NCBI GenBank assembly: GCA_001464575.1
Contig: LNFE01000209.1
Span: 91,949 to 155,948, forward strand
DNA length: 64,000 nt
Direction: 5' to 3'
DNA from: Acidobacteria bacterium Ga0077553
Lineage (GTDB): Bacteria > Acidobacteriota > Terriglobia > Bryobacterales > Bryobacteraceae
The translations under genes and the position numbers were made by a program. This document shows, one piece after another, positions 57,670 to 64,000 of this stretch (positions are counted from its first letter, which is position 1; every line of letters begins with the position of its first letter). The notes under the pieces are model-generated. The model did not search any database, was not told where the DNA came from, and was given only the letters and a program-made list of their open reading frames with translations.

Positions 57670-59483
57670 GACTATTTCCGATCGCCCTCCTGTTGTGCAG
57701 CACCCTGTTTGGACAGGGCAAAGAGTTCATCCTCGAGAACTATACGAAGTACGAATACCGGGTGCCGGTGCGGGACGGGAAGCGCTTGTTCACGAGCATC
57801 TACGTGCCGAAGGATCAGTCGCAGAAGTGGCCGATCCTGCTGAACCGGACGCCATATTCGGTGGCGCCGTACGGGCCCGATCAGTACAAGACGGCGTTAG
57901 GGCCGTCGACGGTGCTGGGCAAATCGAAGTACATCTTTGTTTATCAGGATGTGCGCGGCCGAAACCTGTCGGAGGGCGAGTTCATCAACATGACTCCGCA
58001 CAAAACCGCGAAGGGGCCGAAGGATGTCGACGAGAGCACGGACACCTACGACACGATCGATTGGCTCGTGAAGAACCTGGCAGGCAATAACGGGAAGGTG
58101 TGCACGTACGGGATTTCATATCCGGGCTTTTACACGGCGGCGGGTATGATCGACGCGCATCCGGCGCATGTTTGCGCTTCCCCGCAAGCGCCGATTACGG
58201 ACTGGTTCTCGGGTGATGACTTTCATCGCAACGGGGCGCTCTATCTGCCGCACGCGTTCAACTTCCTGTACGGCTTCGGCAAGCCGCGACCGGAGCCGGT
58301 GCAGCAGAAGGGTGACCCGTTTGTGCACGGGACGCCGGATGGATACCAGTTCTTCCTGAAGATGGGCCCGCTCTACAACGCCAACGAGAAGTTCTACAAG
58401 AACGCCGTGCCCTTTTGGACCGAGATGATGAAGCACGACGTCTATGACGAGTTCTGGCAGTCGCGGAACCTGCGGCCGCATTTGAAGGCGATCAAGCCGG
58501 CGGTGATGACGGTGGGCGGATGGTTCGACACGGAGAATCTGTTCGGGGCGCTGCAGGTGTTTAAATCAGTCGAGAAGGCGTCGCCTTCGACGCAGAACAT
58601 GCTCGTGATGGGGCCGTGGTGGCACGGGCAGTGGGCGCGGGACGCGGGCGAGGCGATCGGCAAAGTGAAGTTCAACGCGAAGACCGGGGAGTACTACCGG
58701 GAGAAGATTGAGGCGCCGTTCTTTGAGTTCCATCTGAAAGGCAAAGGCAAGATGGAATTGCCGAAGGCTTCCGTGTTCGAGACGGGCACGAACGTATGGC
58801 GGCAGTTCTCGCAGTGGCCGCCGAAAGAGGCGAAGCCGATGCGATTCTCGTTCAACCCCGGCGGGGTGCTCAGCGCGGCCGGGACGCGCGATGCGGGCTT
58901 TGAGGAGTGGATCAGCGATCCGGCCAAGCCGGTGCCTTACATCGCCGGGATTTCCAACCGGATGACGCGGGAACACATGGTGGAGGATCAGCGGTTTGCC
59001 TCTTCGCGGACCGACGTGGTGGTGTACCAGACCGAGCCGCTTGAAGAGGATTTGACGATCGCCGGACCGATCAAGAACGAGTTGATCTTCTCGACCGACG
59101 GGACGGACGCCGACCTGATTGTGAAGCTGATCGACGTGTATCCGGATGACCTGCCGGAGAACGCCGGGTACCAGCAACTGGTGCGGGGCGAGGTGTTCCG
59201 CGGCAAGTTCCGCGAGTCGTTCGCGAAGCCAGTACCGTTTGTGAAGGACCAGCCGGCGAAGGTGGAGTACGAGCTCAACGACGTCCTGCACACGTTCCGC
59301 CGGGGGCATCGGGTGATGATCCACGTGCAGAGTTCCTGGTTCCCGATTGTGGACCGGAACCCGCAGAAGTTCGTGAACATCAATGAGGCGAAAGAGGCCG
59401 ACTTTGAGAAGCACCGGCACCGGCTGCACCGGGGCTCGGGGATTCAGTTCTTGAGTTTGCCTTCGAGTTCGGCCCAGCGCTGA
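57666..59483 (+). CDS. CocE/NonD family hydrolase (second copy)
   Basis: A 605-residue exported hydrolase (signal LFPIALLLCSTLFGQ). Nucleophile Ser151 in GISYPG, His in MGPWWHGQWARDAG, and the C-terminal jelly roll (YELNDVLHTFRRGHRVMIHV). It is clearly a different subgroup from the copy at 40763. It is coupled to yceH by ATGA (57666-57669). Its last 40 bases overlap the convergent ABC-F gene. Reaction: hydrolysis of an ester, amide or peptide substrate not predictable here. Confidence 0.9.
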   Translation: MRLFPIALLLCSTLFGQGKEFILENYTKYEYRVPVRDGKRLFTSIYVPKDQSQKWPILLNRTPYSVAPYGPDQYKTALGPSTVLGKSKYIFVYQDVRGRNLSEGEFINMTPHKTAKGPKDVDESTDTYDTIDWLVKNLAGNNGKVCTYGISYPGFYTAAGMIDAHPAHVCASPQAPITDWFSGDDFHRNGALYLPHAFNFLYGFGKPRPEPVQQKGDPFVHGTPDGYQFFLKMGPLYNANEKFYKNAVPFWTEMMKHDVYDEFWQSRNLRPHLKAIKPAVMTVGGWFDTENLFGALQVFKSVEKASPSTQNMLVMGPWWHGQWARDAGEAIGKVKFNAKTGEYYREKIEAPFFEFHLKGKGKMELPKASVFETGTNVWRQFSQWPPKEAKPMRFSFNPGGVLSAAGTRDAGFEEWISDPAKPVPYIAGISNRMTREHMVEDQRFASSRTDVVVYQTEPLEEDLTIAGPIKNELIFSTDGTDADLIVKLIDVYPDDLPENAGYQQLVRGEVFRGKFRESFAKPVPFVKDQPAKVEYELNDVLHTFRRGHRVMIHVQSSWFPIVDRNPQKFVNINEAKEADFEKHRHRLHRGSGIQFLSLPSSSAQR

Positions 59484-61189
59484 TAGAGGCGATCGACTTC
59501 GGCCTGCTTCGCCTCAATCTCGGTGAAGTGGGCCGATTCGAGTTCGGCTTCGGCGGCGTGGATGCGGCCTTCGATGGTGTCGTAGTCGCGCTGATCGAGA
59601 TAGCTAAGTTTCACCTTCTTCTTCGGTGGAGCGATAGGCGCGGCGGTGGGCTTGGCCGTGTCCTTCTTCGTCGATGGCTTGGCGCGATCCTGCTCCCATT
59701 GGGAGTACTCGGCAAAGAGGCCCGCGGTGCCGTCGCCGTTTAAGGCGAGGACGGTGTTGGCGATGCGATCGAGCAGGTAACGATCGTGGGTGACGAGCAC
59801 CATGGCGCCAGTGAAGTCGAGGAGGTTCTCTTCGAGCACTTCGAGCGTCGGGATGTCGAGGTCGTTGGTGGGCTCGTCGAGGAAGAGGACATCGGCGGGC
59901 TGCAGCATGAGGTTAGCGAGCAGGACGCGGGCGCGTTCGCCGCCCGAGAGTTGAGCGACGGGCTGGACGAGCTGCTCTTCCTGGAACAGGAAGCGCTTGG
60001 CCCAGGCAACGACGTGGATGGGGCGGCCCTGGAAGATGACGGTATCGCCGGCTTCGCAGAGGGCGCGGCGGAGGGTGACGGTTTCGTCGGGGAGGCGGCG
60101 ATTCTGGTCGAGGATGACGATCTTGAGGTGTTCGGCGCGTTCGACGGTTCCGGCGTCCGGGGTGATACTACCGGCGAGGATGCGGAGGAGGGTGGACTTG
60201 CCGCAGCCGTTGCCGCCCACGAGGCCGAGGCGCATGCCGGCGGTGAGCGTGACGTCGAGATCCTGGAACAGGAGACGGCTGTAGCTTTTCGAGAGCTTTT
60301 CGGCGGTGATGAGGCGCTTGGTCTGGCGTTTGGAGGCGTTCATCGAAACGCCGGCGGTGGCGCGTTCGGCGTTGCGATCGGAGACCTCGGCGAGTTCGTC
60401 AATGAGGCGGTGGGCTTCGTCGATGCGGGCCTTGGATTTGGTGGTACGGGCTTTGGCGCCGCGGCGGAGCCATTCGATTTCGCGGCGGACGCGGGAAGCG
60501 AGCGACTCCTGGTAGCGCTGCTGGGCGATGAGGAAGTCGGCGCGCCGTTCGAGGAACTTGGTGTAGTTGCCCTCGACGAAATACATGCCGTCGGGGTAGG
60601 TCTTGTTGATCTCGCCCATGTGGGTGGCGACCTGTTCGAGGAAGTAGCGGTCGTGGCTGATGAACAGGGCGGCGCACTCGGCGGTTTTGAGGGCGGCTTG
60701 GAGCCAGATGATGCCGTCGATATCGAGATGGTTGGTGGGCTCGTCGAGGAGGATGACGGCGGGTTCGCGGACGAGGCCGGCGACGATGGAGAGGCGTTTG
60801 CGCCAACCGCCGGAGAGGGAGGCGGCGGGCATGTCGAAGTCGTTGAGGCCGGCGCGGCTGGATTCCATCTCGATGCGGACGGTCTTTTCACCCGGAGTGA
60901 GGGCGGATTCGCGGAGAGCGTGTTCGAGGACTTCGCGGACGGAGATGCCTTCCGGGAAGAACGAATCCTGCTCGACGTAGGCGATGACGGCCTGTTTGCG
61001 GACGGAACGGGTTCCCGAGTCGGGAGGTTCGAGACCGGCGAGGATTTTGACCAGGGTCGACTTGCCGGCGCCATTGGGGCCGGTGAGTCCGATGCGTTGG
61101 CCATCGTGGATGGCAAGGGTCAGATTTTCAAAGAGAGGCTGGGCTCCAAAGCGTTTGGAGACCGCCGAAGCGGAGAGGACAACACCCAT
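59444..61189 (-). CDS. uup: ABC-F ATPase, Uup-type
   Basis: A 581-residue protein starting at ATG 61189 (the frame is open further upstream). It has two ATPase domains without membrane helices: Walker A GPNGAGKST and GGNGCGKST, signatures LSGGWRKR and LSGGERAR, and Walker B with VLFLDEPTNDLD. The linker between the domains is basic. The C-terminal extension (LDQRDYDTIEGRIHAAEAEL) is the coiled-coil DNA/ribosome-binding domain of Uup. It probably acts on stalled ribosomes or in DNA transactions. Upstream, 12 bp separate it from the divergent DUF1080 gene. Confidence 0.92.
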   Translation of the reverse strand: MGVVLSASAVSKRFGAQPLFENLTLAIHDGQRIGLTGPNGAGKSTLVKILAGLEPPDSGTRSVRKQAVIAYVEQDSFFPEGISVREVLEHALRESALTPGEKTVRIEMESSRAGLNDFDMPAASLSGGWRKRLSIVAGLVREPAVILLDEPTNHLDIDGIIWLQAALKTAECAALFISHDRYFLEQVATHMGEINKTYPDGMYFVEGNYTKFLERRADFLIAQQRYQESLASRVRREIEWLRRGAKARTTKSKARIDEAHRLIDELAEVSDRNAERATAGVSMNASKRQTKRLITAEKLSKSYSRLLFQDLDVTLTAGMRLGLVGGNGCGKSTLLRILAGSITPDAGTVERAEHLKIVILDQNRRLPDETVTLRRALCEAGDTVIFQGRPIHVVAWAKRFLFQEEQLVQPVAQLSGGERARVLLANLMLQPADVLFLDEPTNDLDIPTLEVLEENLLDFTGAMVLVTHDRYLLDRIANTVLALNGDGTAGLFAEYSQWEQDRAKPSTKKDTAKPTAAPIAPPKKKVKLSYLDQRDYDTIEGRIHAAEAELESAHFTEIEAKQAEVDRLYQRWAELEGKLKN

Positions 61190-61201
61190 GTATATACCAG
61201 T

Positions 61202-62110
61202 ATGATGGACCGGATGGCGTTCGATCCAGAGCGGGAGTATGAGAACTTCCGATTGACCTTCGAGTACAAGCTGGCGCAATGGTGCGAAACGCTACTGCTC
61301 TTGCGGGCGCCGCGATGGGGAAGGCCGGATCTTTCCGGGGTGCCGGTGCAACTGGCGCATGACTTTCATGGCAAGCTGACGGCGAATGTGACGGGGGCGG
61401 TGGCGGGGCGGACGGCGCCGCGGAAGCTACTGCCGCCGGGCTTTGGACAATGGCACAAGGCCGAAGTGACGCTCGACGGGGAACGGCTGCGGGTGGTGAT
61501 CGACGGGGAGTCGCTGCAGGATACGACCGTGGAAGGGCACCCGACGGGGTTTATCCGCTTCGCGAAGTTGGGCCATCCGTTTGAGGTGCGGGCGATGGCG
61601 ATTGAGGAGTTGCCGGGGCGGGTGCGATGGGACCGGTATGAGTCGATCGACGAGTGGCGGTTACGGGACGGCGGGACGTGGTTTGTGCGGGATGGGGCCA
61701 TTGTGGGAACGGATGGCCACGGGATTCTGTATGCGCCGGGGCTGTACGAAGACTGCGAGCTACAGGTGGCGGTGCGGACGCAGAACCATGTGAACGCGGG
61801 GATCTTCTTCCGGGGGTCGCCGGACAAGGCAAAAGACCGGGGCTGGGAGGTGCAGATCTTCTCGCCGCCGGAGGCGGTGTACCCGACGGGTAGCATTTAT
61901 GGGCGGGTGCGGAGTACGATCCCGTTTGACCATGAAGGGGTTTGGATCCTGCTGCGGGTTTGTGTCGAAGGGACGCGGTGCCGGGTGTGGTTCAACGGGA
62001 TGTTGGCGGCAGCGGGCGACGTGCCGGCGGGGCGCGGGCAGGTGGGCCTGCAGATTCATTTGGAGAAGGCGACGGTGGAGTTCCGCGAGCTGCGGATCAG
62101 GAGCTTATAG
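61202..62110 (+). CDS. Tandem DUF1080 (3-keto-disaccharide hydrolase/LamG-like) protein
   Basis: A 302-residue protein with two DUF1080 units: residues about 13-140 (FRLTFEYKLAQWCETLLLL, GQWHKAEVTLDGERLRVVID) and about 145-300 (WRLRDGGTWFVRDGAIVG, VNAGIFFRGSPDKAKDRG, VGLQIHLEKATVEFRELRI). No signal peptide is present, which is unusual for this family, and the first unit lacks its normal opening strands, as if trimmed at the N-terminus. The family binds or cleaves sugars. It is followed directly by the putative glycoside hydrolase gene (stop/start adjacent at 62110/62111). Confidence 0.82.
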   Translation: MMDRMAFDPEREYENFRLTFEYKLAQWCETLLLLRAPRWGRPDLSGVPVQLAHDFHGKLTANVTGAVAGRTAPRKLLPPGFGQWHKAEVTLDGERLRVVIDGESLQDTTVEGHPTGFIRFAKLGHPFEVRAMAIEELPGRVRWDRYESIDEWRLRDGGTWFVRDGAIVGTDGHGILYAPGLYEDCELQVAVRTQNHVNAGIFFRGSPDKAKDRGWEVQIFSPPEAVYPTGSIYGRVRSTIPFDHEGVWILLRVCVEGTRCRVWFNGMLAAAGDVPAGRGQVGLQIHLEKATVEFRELRIRSL

Positions 62111-63478
62111 ATGACGACGGGCGTGACGGTGATGCCGGAGTCGATCCAGAACGAAGGGATCGAGGCGATTTTAGACCGGTTGACGGCGGCGGGGGTGACG
62201 CAGGTGGCGACGTCTCCGTACGTGATGGAGCCGGCGGACGAGAAGACGGGAAGCCGGGAGCCGCCTATCGACGCGGGTGCGGGTTCGGTGCGGCTGCTGG
62301 ACCGGCCGTTGTGGGGCAAGCGGGAGCTGTTCGTGCGGACGGCGCCGAGCTTTGTGCCGGACAAGAAGCTCTATGCGGGGCTGCGGTATCAGCCAGCGGC
62401 GGCGGACGGGCTGACGGAGCGCGAGGGCGGCATCATCACGAAGTTCATCCGGGCGGCGCAGGCGAAGCATATCCAGGTGTACCTACAGATTCAGGCCGCG
62501 ATTCCTCCGGGGTACCGGGTGCAGTTTGGCGGTCCGATGGACGAGGATAAGCCGCGACTGCCGGACGGGCGGGTTCCGCCGCGGCGGTTTGCCAACAACG
62601 GGAGCCTGGCGAGCCCGCACATCACGAACTATACGCTCGCGCTGACACGAGACCTGCTGCGGGCGTACCCGGAGATCGACGGCATCCGCTACGACTGGCC
62701 GGAGTATCCGCCGTACATGCTGGACGACGTTTTCTTGGACTTCAACCCACAGTTGGCGAAGCTTGGTGGGTTCGATTTTGAGCGGATGCAGCGGGAGGCG
62801 CAGGCGCTGTACCGGTTGTTGCACGGGGGACTGACCAACAAGCATTTGGAGCGTTGGTTGACGGATGATGGCGGCCGGGGCCCGCTGCTGCAGGCGCTGG
62901 TGGACCAGCCGGGGTTGGGCGATTGGCTGCGGTGCAAGGCACGGCTATCGGGCGAATTGGCGCAGAAACTACGGGAGACGTTGCCGGCGCGGGTAGCGCT
63001 GGTTTTCGGGACGTTTCCGCCGCCGTTCACGACGGTGAGCGGGTTCGATTTCCGGACGGTGGCCACGGCGTTTCACGTGAAGTTGTATACGATGCATTGG
63101 CCGGTGATTTTCCGGTTTTATGGCGAGCAGCTGAAGCGGAATAATCCGTCATTGGACGAGGAGCTGCTGGTGCGGGCGCTAAGCAATTGGTTGGGGATTC
63201 AGGATCCGCCGTACTTTACGCGGCTCGACCAGTTCAAGTATCCGGAACCGGAGGAGGAGCATCCGGTGGGCGAGCAGGTGCAGGCGTTGAAGATCCGGGA
63301 CGCGCAGCGGATGGCGGGCGAAACGCCCGTTTACTCGTTTGTGCATGGGTATGGACCGGTGAAGGACTTTTTGCGCCGGCTACAGGTGGGCCGGGCAGCG
63401 TCCCAGCACGGGGTTTGGATCAACCGGTATGAGTATTTGCGCAACGAGAAGATCGCCGGGATGAAGCCGCGCCCCTAA
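62111..63478 (+). CDS. Putative glycoside hydrolase-like TIM-barrel protein
   Basis: A 455-residue protein without signal peptide. Features fit a GHL-type barrel: an early strand IEAILDRLTAAGVTQVATSP, HIQVYLQIQAAIPPGY, and YPEIDGIRYDWPEYPPY, whose Asp and Glu at strand ends could be catalytic; VALVFGTFPPPFTTVSGFDF follows. It is adjacent to the DUF1080 gene with no gap, which supports a sugar-related role. The specific family and substrate are not recognised. Its stop overlaps that of the convergent gene by 4 bp (CTAA). Confidence 0.7.
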   Translation: MTTGVTVMPESIQNEGIEAILDRLTAAGVTQVATSPYVMEPADEKTGSREPPIDAGAGSVRLLDRPLWGKRELFVRTAPSFVPDKKLYAGLRYQPAAADGLTEREGGIITKFIRAAQAKHIQVYLQIQAAIPPGYRVQFGGPMDEDKPRLPDGRVPPRRFANNGSLASPHITNYTLALTRDLLRAYPEIDGIRYDWPEYPPYMLDDVFLDFNPQLAKLGGFDFERMQREAQALYRLLHGGLTNKHLERWLTDDGGRGPLLQALVDQPGLGDWLRCKARLSGELAQKLRETLPARVALVFGTFPPPFTTVSGFDFRTVATAFHVKLYTMHWPVIFRFYGEQLKRNNPSLDEELLVRALSNWLGIQDPPYFTRLDQFKYPEPEEEHPVGEQVQALKIRDAQRMAGETPVYSFVHGYGPVKDFLRRLQVGRAASQHGVWINRYEYLRNEKIAGMKPRP

Positions 63479-64000
63479 GCGGCCTTGGGATATTGCGAGA
63501 GCCCATAGCGTTTGAGCAAATCTCCCGGGTCATAATCAGGAGCCACCAGATCCATTAAGTTCTTGTTTGTCAACACAGTAAGGACATATTCCGGGAGTTT
63601 AAAGCTGGGTTCCTTTTTCGCTCTTTCGGCTAGCGTGAGGATGTGCTCGACAATTTCTGGAGTCGGCAGTTCGTCGTCAATTTGAGTCGCGTCGGCGCTG
63701 ACATCAATCGGCTCGGCTGGATTCATGGGAAAGTGCTTTTGGACGAGGAGCAGCGTTTTTAGAAACCCGTTGAACGCGGCTTGGTGCTGCCGCTGGCTGC
63801 GGGCGACGAACCGTTGGAGTTCCTTTTCATAGATGGCGCGTTTTTGTCCTTCAAAGAAGTGTTCGGAAAGGCCCAGCGCCGGGAATTCGCGGACGACGGA
63901 GTCGATTTCGCGCTGCATCGCTTCGGTGCCCAAGGTGGTGAGCCGATCGTGTTGGAACAGGGCGACGGCCATGCGCCGAACCAGGCTGAGTTCGAATTCC
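63475..64000 (-). CDS. Hypothetical protein, N-terminus beyond window edge
   Basis: The frame remains open past the ATG at 63972 to the right edge (EFELSLVRRM precedes it), so the gene is cut by the window. The visible 175 residues are mostly helical and charged (REIDSVVREFPALGLSEHFF, KRAIYEKELQRFVARSQRQ) with DELPTPEIVEHILTLAERA near the end. The EFELSLVRRMA phrase recalls a widespread acidobacterial/planctomycete hypothetical family, often associated with mobile or integrated loci; I cannot name a function. Confidence 0.6.
   Translation of the reverse strand, partial: EFELSLVRRMAVALFQHDRLTTLGTEAMQREIDSVVREFPALGLSEHFFEGQKRAIYEKELQRFVARSQRQHQAAFNGFLKTLLLVQKHFPMNPAEPIDVSADATQIDDELPTPEIVEHILTLAERAKKEPSFKLPEYVLTVLTNKNLMDLVAPDYDPGDLLKRYGLSQYPKAA

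Noticed and set aside
59786..61201. Long plus-strand frame upstream of the DUF1080 gene
   Set aside because: It runs antisense to the Uup-type ABC-F gene and consists of Gly/Glu/Asp/Ala/Val-rich shadow sequence; only the part from 61202 shows a protein family.

Overview
This 64-kb window is dense, GC-rich bacterial chromosome and looks like Acidobacteriota, most plausibly the Solibacter/Bryobacter lineage. The reasons are two PSD1 (DUF1549/DUF1553)-DUF1501 gene pairs, an Oar-like TonB-dependent receptor with an N-terminal carboxypeptidase-regulatory domain, two CocE/NonD hydrolases, DUF1080 and DUF2891 proteins, and a propeller-type hybrid histidine kinase. This taxonomic reading is an inference from gene content. 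I see no rRNA, tRNA, CRISPR array, insertion sequence or phage gene.

Layout. 1-5.0 kb: 3' end of a fatty-acid desaturase, a hairpin that covers the next start codon, a PSD1-DUF1501 pair and an alkyltransferase-like protein. 5.0-12.0 kb: an outer-membrane-type protein, divergent from a four-gene operon (6449-11991) that looks like an accessory effector module; its centre is a 994-residue protein with a split OmpA domain and a C-terminal metzincin-like zinc site. 12.0-17.8 kb: an HDOD protein, tldD-pmbA, a membrane-anchored protein, a response-regulator domain fused to a secreted-type domain, and DUF167. 17.8-21.6 kb: two exported proteins, a sulfite-oxidase-like protein, a small membrane protein starting at TTG, an HTTM-DCC fusion and a short HTH protein. 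21.4-26.8 kb (minus): YdcH-like, GNAT, glycosyltransferase, MFS, an exported coiled-coil protein and an XRE-cupin regulator. 26.9-34.5 kb (plus): ECF sigma factor, phoH-ybeY-CNNM-era, BON, gltX and a carbamoyltransferase. 34.5-43.7 kb: a membrane-anchored regulator-like protein, a frameshifted TonB receptor, two head-to-head TPR genes, a CocE hydrolase and DUF2891. 43.7-48.1 kb (minus): a decayed DUF433/DUF5615 toxin-antitoxin pair and the second PSD1-DUF1501 pair. 48.1-64 kb: HGSNAT-like acyltransferase, M16 peptidase, hybrid kinase, class C serine hydrolase, YceH, CocE hydrolase, Uup-type ABC-F ATPase, DUF1080, a putative glycoside hydrolase and a partial gene at the right edge.

Packing is extreme. 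Nine of the ten convergent gene pairs overlap, abut or are 2 bp apart, three of them sharing one CTAG for both stops. Several divergent pairs overlap at their start codons. Many genes encode exported or cell-envelope proteins, which fits a soil heterotroph that takes up and degrades polymers. The best candidates for new biology are the metzincin/OmpA operon, the receiver-secreted-domain fusion, the head-to-head overlapping signal peptides and the Mo-enzyme/HTTM-DCC cluster.
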